Assembly (NCBI RefSeq): GCF_048595755.1
Contig: NZ_CP184360.1
Location: 2,976,001 to 3,040,000 of the forward strand
DNA from: Luteococcus sp048595755
GTDB lineage: Bacteria; Actinomycetota; Actinomycetes; Propionibacteriales; Propionibacteriaceae
DNA: 64,000 bases
Direction of reading: 5' to 3'
Made by a program: the position numbers and the translations under genes. Position 1 is the stretch's first letter, and every line of letters starts with the position of its first letter. Below are positions 9,361 to 18,560 of the stretch, piece after piece. Under the pieces are notes generated by a model. It was not told the origin of the DNA and did not search any database. It was given only the letters and a program-made list of their open reading frames with translations.

Positions 9361-9509
9361 GTCATTTCTCCTCAAGTCTGTTGCACCGGGTCGCCCTGAC
9401 ATGGACGTAGGGGCGTGAACCGGCACCGACGATCAATTATGCCGCGACTGCTGCCCAACTCCAAACCGGGCAGGAGCGTACGGTGGACGCACGCGGAGCG
9501 CGGGGGTCC

Positions 9510-9527
9510 GAGGGGGTCGTCCCCCTC
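9510..9527 (-). terminator. Possible terminator hairpin after rho
   Basis: A perfect 7-bp repeat (GAGGGGG, loop of 4, CCCCCTC) starts 7 bases past the rho stop. It lacks a U-tract, so it is only a weak candidate. Rho autoregulates in many bacteria, and this may mark a processed or Rho-dependent end instead. Confidence 0.35.
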
Positions 9528-9533
9528 GCTCTA

Positions 9534-11441
9534 TTACTCAGACGGCGTGGTCTTGCTGATCTGCACCAGGAATTCGGAGTTGTTCTGCGACTTGCGCATC
9601 TGCTTGAGCAGCATCTCCAACGCCTGCTGGTCGTCCATGCCGGACAGCACGCGACGCAGCTTCCAGATGATGGCCAGCTCCTCGCGACCCAGCAGCAGCT
9701 CCTCGCGACGGGTGCCGGAGGCGTCCACGTCGATGGCCGGGAAGATGCGCTTGTCGGCCAGGTTGCGCTTGAGGCGCAGCTCCATGTTGCCGGTGCCCTT
9801 GAACTCCTCGAAGATCACCTCGTCCATCTTGGAGCCGGTCTCGATGAGCGCGGTGGCCAGGATGGTCAGCGAACCGCCGTCCTCGATGTTTCGCGCGGCA
9901 CCGAAGAACTTCTTGGGCGGGTACAGCGCCGCCGAGTCGACACCACCGGACAGGATGCGACCGGAGGCGGGGGCTGCCAGGTTGTAGGCACGGCCAAGGC
10001 GGGTGATGCCGTCCAGCAGCACCACGACGTCGTGACCGAGCTCGACCAGGCGCTTGGCGCGTTCGATCGCGAGCTCACTGATGGTGGTGTGGTCATCGGC
10101 AGGCCGGTCGAAGGTGGAGGCGATGACCTCGCCCGAGACGGTGCGCTGGAAGTCGGTGACCTCTTCGGGGCGCTCGTCCACGAGCACCACCATGAGGTGC
10201 ACCTCTGGGTTGTTGGCGGTGATGGCATTGGCGATGTTCTGCATGATCATCGTCTTGCCGGCCTTCGGGGGGCTGACGATCAGACCACGCTGGCCCTTGC
10301 CGATCGGGCTGACCAGGTCGATGATGCGCCCGGTCATGTTGGTGGGGCCATGCTCCAGACGCAGTCGCTCCTGCGGGTAGAGCGGCGTGAGCTTGTTGAA
10401 GTCCGGACGGCTCTTCATCTGCTCGGGTTCGGCACCATTGATGGTGTCCAGGCGAACCAGCGGGTTGTACTTCTCCTTGCGCTCGCCCTCCTTCTGCTGA
10501 CGGATGGCGCCGGTGACGACGTCGCCGCGGCGCAGGCCGTACTTGCGCACCATCGACATCGAAACATAGGCGTCATTGCTCCCGGGCAGGTAGCCCGAGG
10601 TGCGGACGAAGGCGTAGTTGTCGAGCACGTCGAGGATGCCGCCAATGTTGAGCAGGACGTCGTCCTCGCTGATGACCGGCTCGGCCTCGTAGCGGTCCAT
10701 GTTCTGGTTGTTGCGGTTGCGGCGGTTGCCCCGGTCGCGCTGCCGACGACGACGGCCACGGCGGCTGTTGCCACCCTCGTCGTCGAAGTCACGCTGGTTG
10801 TTCTGGTTGCGGCCCTGGTTCTGGTTGCCACCCTGGTTCTGGTTGCCGTTCGAGCCGGAGGCCTGCTGGTTCTGGCCCTGCTGGTTCTGCCCCTGATCGT
10901 TGCCAGCAGCCTGACCGCCCTGGTCTTCCTGGCCGCCACGACGACGACGCTGCCGACCGCTCTGGTTGCTCAGCTCGGCCAGTCGGGCGCCCACCTCGGC
11001 GCTGACGTCAGGCTCCGCCTGGGTGCTGGCCTGCTCGACGACCGGCTCGGCGGCCGCATTGTCCTGGGCGCCCCGACGCTGGCGACGCGCGCGACGCTCC
11101 TGCTGGCCGCTCTGCTCCTGCTGGCCCTGCTGACCGTTCTGGTCCCGCTGACCGTTCTGGTCCTGCTGGGGGGCCTGTGGGCTGGAAGCGCTGTCGCCCT
11201 GGTCGCCCGACTTTGCGTCGGCCGCGGCCTTCTCATTGGTCCCCGAGCTACGGGCGGCCTTGGTGGCGGCGGGAGCGCTCGATCGCCCTCCCGAGGCCAG
11301 CGCGGCGACGATGTCGGCCTTCTTCATGCCGGTCGTCCTGATGCCCATCGAGGAGGCCATCGCCTTCAACTCGGGCAGCTTCTTGGCCGAGAGGCCGCTG
11401 ACGGTCTGGGTGCCGGACGACTCGGCGAGGTTCTCTGTCAC
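9534..11441 (-). CDS. rho: Transcription termination factor Rho with a large disordered Q/N/G/R-rich insert
   Basis: Hexameric RNA translocase that terminates untranslated transcripts. The 635-residue protein has an N-terminal Rho-N-type helical segment (about 15-50), a disordered region (about 55-248) made almost only of Gln, Asn, Gly, Arg, Asp and Ala with NQNQGGNQNQ-type runs, the RNA-binding domain (from about 250) and the ATPase core with Walker A PPKAGKT at 391-397. E. coli Rho is about 420 residues, so nearly 200 are extra. The GTG start has AAAGGA 6 bases upstream. Arg-rich inserts are known to alter RNA use by actinobacterial Rho proteins. Confidence 0.97.
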   Translation of the reverse strand: MTENLAESSGTQTVSGLSAKKLPELKAMASSMGIRTTGMKKADIVAALASGGRSSAPAATKAARSSGTNEKAAADAKSGDQGDSASSPQAPQQDQNGQRDQNGQQGQQEQSGQQERRARRQRRGAQDNAAAEPVVEQASTQAEPDVSAEVGARLAELSNQSGRQRRRRGGQEDQGGQAAGNDQGQNQQGQNQQASGSNGNQNQGGNQNQGRNQNNQRDFDDEGGNSRRGRRRRQRDRGNRRNRNNQNMDRYEAEPVISEDDVLLNIGGILDVLDNYAFVRTSGYLPGSNDAYVSMSMVRKYGLRRGDVVTGAIRQQKEGERKEKYNPLVRLDTINGAEPEQMKSRPDFNKLTPLYPQERLRLEHGPTNMTGRIIDLVSPIGKGQRGLIVSPPKAGKTMIMQNIANAITANNPEVHLMVVLVDERPEEVTDFQRTVSGEVIASTFDRPADDHTTISELAIERAKRLVELGHDVVVLLDGITRLGRAYNLAAPASGRILSGGVDSAALYPPKKFFGAARNIEDGGSLTILATALIETGSKMDEVIFEEFKGTGNMELRLKRNLADKRIFPAIDVDASGTRREELLLGREELAIIWKLRRVLSGMDDQQALEMLLKQMRKSQNNSEFLVQISKTTPSE

Positions 11442-11806
11442 TGGAATCCTTTCGCGACCCGGGTGTGGGACGGAATGACGGCACTGCCTGTGCCGGGATC
11501 ACCCGGATTCGATTCAGGTCGGGACCGCCGGCCCGCAGGCAAACGACGATTCACGGTTTTGAGGACCCGGACAGAGGTACGTGGAGTGCTCGCTGCCGAA
11601 GACGGCGGCACATGGCCGAGACCGAAAACATGAGGCAGTTCGTCTCCAACCCAAGGCTCCGGGCGGAGGAGGCACCTGACCTGTGAGGTGCGAGTGGCAC
11701 GCGTGTGGCGACCACTGTGCTGCACAGGCTAGCACCCTGGGGCGGGACAACACCACGCGGTGGGCGCGGCGGCCCTCCCCTTGGGTGCATCTTCAGCCGC
11801 AGCGCC
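11442..11806 (-). other. 365-base gap between thrB and rho: probable rho leader
   Basis: No gene is supported here. Read on the minus strand it would be a long 5' leader for rho. A -10-like TAGCCT lies at 11731-11726 inside a short palindrome (CTGTG-CTG-CACAG at 11715-11727), but no convincing -35 precedes it. Long leaders are usual where Rho autoregulates. I found no riboswitch-like fold by eye. Short open frames occur but look like GC-bias noise. Confidence 0.4.
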
Positions 11807-12721
11807 TCAGGAGGCCGCCGATTCGATCCTGACGCCGGCCCCGATCGGCAGCTCCAGTTCCAGGAAGCCCGACCGGTCGACGGCCTGGACGCCGGCCAGC
11901 TGCTCGTCGGTGCCGACGGCCAGCACCGTCGGCCCGGCACCGGAGATGACCGCGGGGACCCGCGCCCCACGCAGCCGATCGATGAGATCGGCCGAGGGCT
12001 GCATCAGGGCCGCCCGGAAGGACTGGTGCAGACGGTCGGTGGTGGCGGTCCACAGGTGCTCGGGCGCCCGGGTCAGGGCATGCACCAACAAGGCCGAACA
12101 GGTGGCCTGGGCCACCGCATCGCTGCGGGCGACCGAGTCCGGCAGCACCTGACGTGCTCCCGCGGTGCGCACCTCGAAATCGGGCACCCAGACCATGCAG
12201 CGCAGGCCAGCAGCGGGGCTCAGCTGCACCACCTCGGTGCGTTCACCCATCCAGGCCAGCACGATGCCGCCGAGCACGGCGGCACAGGCGTTGTCGGGAT
12301 GGCCCTCCCATTCACTGGACCGGGTGCACAGCCAGTCCAGGTCGAGCTCCTCCCCCGGCCTCGCCAGGGCCCATGCCAGGGCGAGCCCGGCGACGATGGC
12401 GGCAGCCGACGACCCCAGCCCACGGCTGTGCGGGATCCTGTTGTGCGCCCTCAAGCGCAGACCCGGGGCCGCGCAATCCAGTTCCTCCAGGGCCTGCGTC
12501 AGTACCTGCACCACCAAGTGCGAGCCGTCGCGCGGCACACCGTCGGCCCCTTCACCGGTGATGTCGAAGTCCAGCCCGTCTGGGAGCACCTCGACCGCCA
12601 GGTCGTCGCGCAGGTCGAGTGCCAGGCCCATGCAGTCGAAGCCGGGCCCCAGGTTGGCGCTGGTGGCGGGAACGCTGACCCGTGCCGCGAGCCCCACGGG
12701 AAGCAGAGTGGTCTGCCCCAC
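11807..12721 (-). CDS. thrB: Homoserine kinase
   Basis: GHMP kinase that phosphorylates L-homoserine with ATP on the route to threonine. The 304-residue protein has the N-terminal VPATSANLGPGFDCMG substrate motif (17-32), the GHMP ATP loop PHSRGLGSSAAA (97-108) and the C-terminal SGAGPTVLA motif. The GTG start is one base after the hom stop, with GAAGG in the hom tail. In many actinomycetes thrC lies between hom and thrB; here it does not. Confidence 0.96.
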   Translation of the reverse strand: MGQTTLLPVGLAARVSVPATSANLGPGFDCMGLALDLRDDLAVEVLPDGLDFDITGEGADGVPRDGSHLVVQVLTQALEELDCAAPGLRLRAHNRIPHSRGLGSSAAAIVAGLALAWALARPGEELDLDWLCTRSSEWEGHPDNACAAVLGGIVLAWMGERTEVVQLSPAAGLRCMVWVPDFEVRTAGARQVLPDSVARSDAVAQATCSALLVHALTRAPEHLWTATTDRLHQSFRAALMQPSADLIDRLRGARVPAVISGAGPTVLAVGTDEQLAGVQAVDRSGFLELELPIGAGVRIESAAS

Positions 12722-12722
12722 T

Positions 12723-14054
12723 TCAGAGCCCTTCGACCCGGATCACGGACAGCGAACCGCGGGTGAACGGCTTGGCCCGCAGCTCGGCCAGCACTGCCTG
12801 GATGTCGGCCTCGCGAGCCCGATGCGTGGTCAACGACAGCATGGCGGTGGGCTCCTCGTCGTCCTTGGCAGCCACCGCCGACTGGTCGACGGTTTGGACC
12901 GAGACATTGTGGCTGGCGAAGACCGAGGCCACCGCCGCGAGCACGCCGGGCTCGTCCATCACCTGGGCACGCACGAAGTAACCGGTGCTGACCTCGCTCA
13001 TCGGAGCGATGCCTCGCTGGGCGTAGACCGACTCGCCGGGGCCGGCCACGCCCCGCACACGATTGCGGGCCACGGTGACCAGGTCTCCCATCACCGCCGA
13101 GGCGGTCGGCGAGCCACCGGCGCCCGGGCCCATGAACATCAAGCGGCCGGCCTCGCGCGACTCGACGAAGATGGCGTTGTAGGCACCACCGACGCTGGCC
13201 AGCGGATGGTGGTTGGGCACCATCGCGGGGTGCACGCGAACGCTGACCGAACCCTCCTCGTCGGTGGTCAGGATGGCGAGCATCTTGACCACGCAGCCCA
13301 GCTTGCGGGCCGCGGCGATGTCGTCGGCGGTGACCTGGGTGATCCCCTCGCGGTAGACGTCGGCCCCACGCACCCGGGTGTGGAAGGCCAGGGTGGCCAG
13401 GATCGCCCCCTTGGCGGCGGCGTCGTAGCCCTCCACGTCGGCGGTCGGATCCGCCTCTGCATAGCCCAGTTCCTGGGCATCCTTGAGGGCGTCGGCGAAG
13501 TCGGCGCCCGTGGTGGTCATCTGGTCCAGGATGTAGTTGGTGGTGCCGTTGACGATGCCCATGACCGTGGTGATCTCGTCACCCACCAAGCTTTCGCGCA
13601 GGGGTCGCACGATCGGGATGGCTCCCGCCACGGCTGCCTCGAAGTAGAGGTCGGTGCCCTTGCGTTCGGAGGCGCTGAACAGGGCCTCGCCGTCCTGGGC
13701 CAGCAGGGCCTTGTTGGCGGTCACCACCGAGGCGCCGTTCTCGATCGCCTGCAGCACCAGGCTGCGGGTGGGCTCGATCCCGCCCACCAGCTCGATCACC
13801 ACGTCCAGGTCGCCTCGGGTGACCAGGGCTTCGGCATCGGTGGTGAACAGCTTCGGGTCCAGGCCGCCGAAGTCGCGCTCCAGGCTGCGCACCGCGATCC
13901 CGACCAGCTCCAGGCGCCGGCCGATCCGGTTGGTGAGGTCGTCGGACTGCTCCGTGATCACGCGCGCCACCTGGCTTCCCACCACGCCGCAGCCGAGCAT
14001 GGCCACCTTGAGGGCGGGCAGGGCAGTGGGGTCACTGTGTTCGAGCCTGTTCAT
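12723..14054 (-). CDS. hom: Homoserine dehydrogenase
   Basis: Reduces aspartate semialdehyde to homoserine for Thr, Met and Ile synthesis. The 443-residue protein has an N-terminal Rossmann motif MLGCGVVGS, the catalytic domain (GIVNGTTNYIL and the conserved ADPTADVEGYDAAAKGA) and a C-terminal ACT domain (from about 360, FVRAQVMDEPGVLAAVASVF), the usual site of threonine feedback. The ATG at MNRLEHSD is chosen for its AAGGA 6 bases upstream; a GTG 19 codons earlier gives an unconvincing extension. Confidence 0.96.
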   Translation of the reverse strand: MNRLEHSDPTALPALKVAMLGCGVVGSQVARVITEQSDDLTNRIGRRLELVGIAVRSLERDFGGLDPKLFTTDAEALVTRGDLDVVIELVGGIEPTRSLVLQAIENGASVVTANKALLAQDGEALFSASERKGTDLYFEAAVAGAIPIVRPLRESLVGDEITTVMGIVNGTTNYILDQMTTTGADFADALKDAQELGYAEADPTADVEGYDAAAKGAILATLAFHTRVRGADVYREGITQVTADDIAAARKLGCVVKMLAILTTDEEGSVSVRVHPAMVPNHHPLASVGGAYNAIFVESREAGRLMFMGPGAGGSPTASAVMGDLVTVARNRVRGVAGPGESVYAQRGIAPMSEVSTGYFVRAQVMDEPGVLAAVASVFASHNVSVQTVDQSAVAAKDDEEPTAMLSLTTHRAREADIQAVLAELRAKPFTRGSLSVIRVEGL

Positions 14055-14107
14055 GTTGGTCCTTGTCTGTGGGGCGAATCGCAGGGGGATGGAACGATCG
14101 TCGGCAG

Positions 14108-15511
14108 TCACTCGCCGACGTCGAGTCGCATGAGGTCCTCGAGGGTCTCGCGGCGCAGCATCGTGGCCAGCTTGCCATCACGCACGCTGACCACGGCCGG
14201 CTTGGTGAGCAGGTTGTAGTTGCTGGCCATCGCACGCGAGTAGGCGCCGGCGGCGGGGACGGCGACCAGGTCTCCGGGAGCGATGTCGGCGGGCAGGAAG
14301 ACGTCGCGAACCAGGATGTCACCGCCCTCGCAGTGCTTGCCCACCACACGGCAGAGCACCGGCTCGGCGTGCGAGGCGCGCGAAACCACCGCGGCCGAAT
14401 ACTCGGCAGCATAGAGCGCCGGGCGGATGTTGTCGCTCATGCCGCCGTCGACGCTGACGTAGACACGCTGCTGCCCGCCCTCGATGTCGACGACCTTGAC
14501 CGTGCCGACGGTGTAGAGGGCGAAGGCCGTCGGGCCGCTGATGGCACGCCCGGGCTCGATCGACATGGTGGGCACGGCGATGTTGTAACCGCGGGCCTCG
14601 TGCTCGACGATCTCACGCAGGTTGGAGGCCAGCGCGTCCGGCGTGGCCGGGGTGTCGGCGCTGGTGTAGGCAATGCCGAAGCCACCGCCCAGGTCCAGCT
14701 CGGGCAGCTCGGTCCCGGTGGCCTCGGCGAACTGGGCCAGCAACTTCATGGTGCGTCGTGCAGCCACCTCGAAGCCGTGGGTGTCGAAGATCTGCGAACC
14801 GATGTGGGAGTGCACGCCGAGCAGTTCCATGTGCTCGCTGTAGTGGCAGCGCACCATGGCCACCATCGCCTGCCCGTTGGTGACGCTGAAGCCGAACTTC
14901 TGGTCCTCGTGCGCGGTGGCGATGTACTCGTGGGTGTGCGCCTCCACGCCGGTGGTGACGCGCACCATCACACGCGCCTTCCACCCATTGCTGCTGCACA
15001 GCTGCTCGATGCGGCCGATCTCGTCCAGGGAGTCGACGATGATGCGTCCCACACCCTGTGACAGGGCCAGCGCCAGTTCGTCGACGGACTTGTTGTTGCC
15101 GTGGAGGCCGATCCTGGCGGGATCCATGCCACCGGCCAGGGCAACGGCGAGCTCTCCCCCGCTGCACACGTCCAGGTAGAGGCCTTCCTCCTTGATCCAG
15201 CGTGCGACGGTGCGGGTCAGGAAGCTCTTGCCGGCGTAGTACACCTGCCAGCCGGAAAAGGCGTCGCGGAAGGCGCGGGCGCGCTGGCGGAAGTCCTCCT
15301 CGTCGACCACATAGGTGGGCGTGGACTGGCTGGCGGCGATCTCGTCGACGCCAAGGCCGGCGATGCGCACCACGCCATCCTCCCCTCGCTCGACGCAGCG
15401 GCTCCACAGGGCAGGGTCGAGGGCGTTGACATCGGTGGGGCGGTCGAGCCACTGCGGGCCAGCGGCGGTCGCGTCGGCATGGATCGATCCGGCGACATGG
15501 GTGTGCGTCAT
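14108..15511 (-). CDS. lysA: Diaminopimelate decarboxylase
   Basis: PLP enzyme converting meso-diaminopimelate to lysine, also balancing the diaminopimelate pool for peptidoglycan. The 467-residue fold-III enzyme shows the PLP lysine in VYYAGKSF (Lys95), the phosphate-binding LDLGGGFGI, and the active-site GKHCEGGDIL near the C-terminus. ATG at MTHTHVAGSI is preceded by AGAGGA. The frame stays open upstream across the tRNA-Arg complement, which cannot be coding. hom follows 53 bases downstream. argS, often just upstream of lysA, is absent. Confidence 0.96.
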   Translation of the reverse strand: MTHTHVAGSIHADATAAGPQWLDRPTDVNALDPALWSRCVERGEDGVVRIAGLGVDEIAASQSTPTYVVDEEDFRQRARAFRDAFSGWQVYYAGKSFLTRTVARWIKEEGLYLDVCSGGELAVALAGGMDPARIGLHGNNKSVDELALALSQGVGRIIVDSLDEIGRIEQLCSSNGWKARVMVRVTTGVEAHTHEYIATAHEDQKFGFSVTNGQAMVAMVRCHYSEHMELLGVHSHIGSQIFDTHGFEVAARRTMKLLAQFAEATGTELPELDLGGGFGIAYTSADTPATPDALASNLREIVEHEARGYNIAVPTMSIEPGRAISGPTAFALYTVGTVKVVDIEGGQQRVYVSVDGGMSDNIRPALYAAEYSAAVVSRASHAEPVLCRVVGKHCEGGDILVRDVFLPADIAPGDLVAVPAAGAYSRAMASNYNLLTKPAVVSVRDGKLATMLRRETLEDLMRLDVGE

Positions 15512-15657
15512 GCCTGAAATCCTCTCAGACCTTGCAGGGGGCCACGAATCCGTTCCATCCGGTGACATCGCCAACCGGACTGCTCGCCGCTGCCCCGGGG
15601 GTGTGCACGAAGGGGGCTCCATGCCTGCTAAGGTGTTCCTCGCCCCTGCTGGGGCTG

Positions 15658-15732
15658 GCCCCCGTAGCTCAGGGGATAGAGCACCGCCCTCCGGAGGCGG
15701 GAGCGCAGGTTCGAATCCTGCCGGGGGCGCCA
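15658..15732 (+). tRNA. tRNA-Arg (anticodon CCG)
   Basis: Full cloverleaf: acceptor GCCCCCG/CGGGGGC, D-arm GCTC/GAGC, anticodon stem CCGCC/GGCGG with loop CTCCGGA (anticodon CCG, reads CGG), T-arm GCAGG/CCTGC with TTCGAAT. The 3' CCA is encoded. Sits divergently to lysA, where actinobacterial genomes often have argS. The codon CGG is common in such GC-rich genomes. Confidence 0.97.
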
Positions 15733-15753
15733 CTTCCACCAGGGTCGGCGTCC

Positions 15754-17184
15754 ATGACCGATCCAGCAGCCACTCAGCCTGGGCCCGGGCAAGGCCCGCC
15801 TACCGGGGGCCCCGTGACCGAGACTCGCAAGTTCTTCACCCCATCGAGCCCGTGGCGCTCCTGGTGGGATTCCGAGCGACTCAACGATGCCCGCTTGATG
15901 AAGAAGGTCTGGGTCATCAGCCGTCTGCTCATCCTGCTGCAGTGGGCAGCGATGCTGTTCACGCTGGGCGACACGCGGTACTACCACAAGAACATCTCGG
16001 CCATGGACCTCAATGGCCCCCGCGCGACGATGATCGAGTACCCCACTCCCGTGCTGTGGCTGCTCAAACTGCCCGATCTGTTCAGCTTCGGCCACCGCTG
16101 GGCCTATGTGGCGGCCTTCTTCATCCTGATGTTCCTGCTGGATGCCGCCTTCAGCCTCACCCTGTGGCGCGAGGGCGGCCGCCTGCGTGGCAAGGCGCTG
16201 GCCTTCTGGTCGGCCTTCGTCCCGCTGGTGGGAACCACCTCGTACCTGCGTTTCGACATCATCACCGCGGTGCTGGCCGGCTGGGCCCTGCTCCTGCTGC
16301 GCCGCCAACGCCCCGTGGCCGCCGGCGCGATGGTGGGCATCGGTGCCGCGATCAAGCTGTGGCCGGCCCTGCTGTGGCCCGCGCTGATGGGTGGCCGTCG
16401 TGGTGCGCAGCAAACCAACCGCGGCCTGACCAGTCTGGGCTTCTGGGGAACCGGTGGCCTGCTGGCCCTGGTGAGCCTGCTGTGGGCCGGATGGGACCGG
16501 CTGGTCTCGCCCTTGGGATGGCAGGGTCACCGGGGACTGCAGATCGAGAGCTTCTGGTCCACCATCCCGATGATCCAGCGCTGGCTCGATCCGCACTCCT
16601 TCTGGGTGGCGGTCAGCGACTTCAATGCCTGGGAGATCTCCGGGCCCGGCACCCGGTGGTTCCTCAGTGCCGCCTCGCTCTCCACGGCCCTGGGCATTGC
16701 GGCCGCCGTGGCCGCCTACGTGATCTGGCTGCGGCGCGGCGAACAGCGCCTCATCGAGGGCGCGGCCCTGATGCTGCTGGTGGTCTACGTGATGATCGTG
16801 ACCAACAAGACCTTCAGCCCGCAGTACATCATCTGGGTCGGGGGCCCGCTGGCGGCTGGTTGGGCGATGGCCAGCGAGAACGCCAAGGACTCCTTCCAGG
16901 CCAAGCTGGACGAGCACAATCTGGCCGAGATCAGCGAATGGACCCTGCTGATCAGCCTGCTCACCCAGATCATCTACCCGATCGGCTACGCCTCACTGGT
17001 GGGCCACCGCCCCGGCATGGGTGCCGCCACCCTGGTCCTGACCGCCCGCAACCTGATCCTGTTGTGGACCCTGTACAAGGTCTGCGCCTGGGTGTGGAGC
17101 TTCCTGTTCCCCCGCCGACTGGCGGCCACCGACCCGAACCGCCCACCCACCACGGACGATCCGATCCCCGCACAGCCAGGTTGA
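15754..17184 (+). CDS. GT87-like polytopic membrane glycosyltransferase (first of a tandem pair)
   Basis: A 476-residue multi-spanning protein with roughly 9-11 membrane helices and hydrophilic, Pro-rich ends. Features shared with the next gene include YRFD/FRYD-like acidic motifs after a helix, AIKLWPALL, SPLGWQGHRGLQIES, and NKTFSPQY followed by a membrane pair. This is the pattern of DUF2029/GT87-type polyprenol-sugar-dependent mannosyltransferases of actinomycetes. The acceptor is unknown; lipoglycan or surface-polymer mannosylation is a family-based guess. The start is 21 bases after tRNA-Arg, so it may be on the same transcript. Confidence 0.65.
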   Translation: MTDPAATQPGPGQGPPTGGPVTETRKFFTPSSPWRSWWDSERLNDARLMKKVWVISRLLILLQWAAMLFTLGDTRYYHKNISAMDLNGPRATMIEYPTPVLWLLKLPDLFSFGHRWAYVAAFFILMFLLDAAFSLTLWREGGRLRGKALAFWSAFVPLVGTTSYLRFDIITAVLAGWALLLLRRQRPVAAGAMVGIGAAIKLWPALLWPALMGGRRGAQQTNRGLTSLGFWGTGGLLALVSLLWAGWDRLVSPLGWQGHRGLQIESFWSTIPMIQRWLDPHSFWVAVSDFNAWEISGPGTRWFLSAASLSTALGIAAAVAAYVIWLRRGEQRLIEGAALMLLVVYVMIVTNKTFSPQYIIWVGGPLAAGWAMASENAKDSFQAKLDEHNLAEISEWTLLISLLTQIIYPIGYASLVGHRPGMGAATLVLTARNLILLWTLYKVCAWVWSFLFPRRLAATDPNRPPTTDDPIPAQPG

Positions 17185-17209
17185 TCCGCCGCCAGCCCCC
17201 AGGAGCCAG

Positions 17210-18517
17210 ATGAGCACCACCGCACGCCCCATCGACAGCCCCTTGGCCGCAAGACTGCAGCGCTCGGTGCGCTCTCCCCTGCCGTGGCTGGTGCTGTGGG
17301 TGGTCTCACGCGGATGGATGCTGCGCGACTGGGTGGAGCACCAGCAGTACATCGTCAACGACGTGCGCTACTACCAGGCCCAACTGCAGCAGGCGGGGGG
17401 TTACCCCGTGACGCTGCGGGAGTACCCAATGCCGGTGGTGTGGCTGCTCGACGCGCTGCGCTGGCCCAGCGCCGACGACGCCTCCATCTACGTGGTGGTC
17501 TTCGCGCTGCTGATGGCCGTGCTCGACCTGCTCTTCGCCATCTGGCTGTGGCGGGGGCGCGCCCGGTTGGCGGCCATCCACTGGGGCTGCTTCACCTTTG
17601 CGCTGGGACCGCTGGTCTGGTTCCGCTACGACCTGCTGGCCGCCGTGGTGGTGGGGGCGGCCGTCTTCCTGGTCGCCACCCGACCCGCCACCAGCGGTGC
17701 CCTGCTGGCGCTGGGCGCGGGGATCAAGCTCTGGCCCGCGCTGCTGCTGGCCGGGCTGGTGGGGCCCGACGCGCGCTCCAGGCGTCGCCATGCGGCCTTC
17801 TGGGCCACCGGCATCGCCCTGGCGTTGGCCTCGCTCGTCTCGGCCGGCTTCACCCGGCTGGTCTCCCCGCTGTCCTGGCAGTCACAACGAGGGCTCCAGG
17901 TGGAGAGCGTCTGGGCCACCGTGCCCGTCTACCTGCGCACCTTCGGCAGCCACGAGCAGACCGCGGGGCCGGATGCCCGCTGGCAGGTACGGATGTCGCC
18001 CTTCAATGCCTACGAGGTCTACGGCCCCGGCGTTGAGAACCTGCTGAACCTTGCCAGCATGGCCATGGCCCTGGGCGTGCTCTTCGCCGTGGCGATCGCA
18101 CTGGTCGCCTGGCGCAGGGAGGTGCCGGCCCACACCAGGGCGTTGGCCTGCCTGACCATCGTGCTGGTGATGATCTCCGCCAACAAGGCGCTCAGCCCGC
18201 AGTACATGGCCTGGCTGGGGGCCGTGAGCGCGGCTTGGCTGGCCCTGGCCCCGCAGGGCCGTCAACGTCACCGCGCGATGCTGGTGGCGCTGCTGTGCCT
18301 CCTGCTCTCCCTCGCCACCCAGACCATCTACCCGCGGCACTACGGAGAGCTGCTGGGGGCCGCCCCGCAGCATGCCTGGGTGACCACCACCTTCATGCTG
18401 CGCAACCTGGGGCTGGCGGTGTTGACGCTGCTCACCAGCTGGTGGACAATCACCGAACTCCTTTGCCGTCGGTTTGCCCAAGCCACGGGTGGAGCGGCTA
18501 CCATCAACCACAGGTAG
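17210..18517 (+). CDS. GT87-like polytopic membrane glycosyltransferase (second of a tandem pair)
   Basis: A 435-residue paralog of the preceding gene, starting 25 bases after it behind CAGGAG. The same landmarks occur in the same order: REYPMPVVWLL, WFRYDLLAA, IKLWPALLLAG, SPLSWQSQRGLQVES, FNAYEVYGPG and NKALSPQYMAWLG. About ten membrane helices are predicted by eye. The two proteins differ enough that they probably use different acceptors or steps. An operon with its partner is very likely; kgd follows after 43 bases without a terminator. Confidence 0.65.
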   Translation: MSTTARPIDSPLAARLQRSVRSPLPWLVLWVVSRGWMLRDWVEHQQYIVNDVRYYQAQLQQAGGYPVTLREYPMPVVWLLDALRWPSADDASIYVVVFALLMAVLDLLFAIWLWRGRARLAAIHWGCFTFALGPLVWFRYDLLAAVVVGAAVFLVATRPATSGALLALGAGIKLWPALLLAGLVGPDARSRRRHAAFWATGIALALASLVSAGFTRLVSPLSWQSQRGLQVESVWATVPVYLRTFGSHEQTAGPDARWQVRMSPFNAYEVYGPGVENLLNLASMAMALGVLFAVAIALVAWRREVPAHTRALACLTIVLVMISANKALSPQYMAWLGAVSAAWLALAPQGRQRHRAMLVALLCLLLSLATQTIYPRHYGELLGAAPQHAWVTTTFMLRNLGLAVLTLLTSWWTITELLCRRFAQATGGAATINHR

Positions 18518-18560
18518 GCACAGGGGCCTGCCGCAGGCCAACACACACCGGAAGAAGGCG

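Noticed and set aside
15512..15739. Upstream extension of the lysA frame by 76 codons
   Set aside because: It runs through the complement of the tRNA-Arg gene and lacks a ribosome-binding site; the start at 15511 has one.
15601..17184. Genomic island at the tRNA-Arg gene
   Set aside because: No integrase, no direct repeat of the tRNA 3' end downstream, and base composition like the neighbours.
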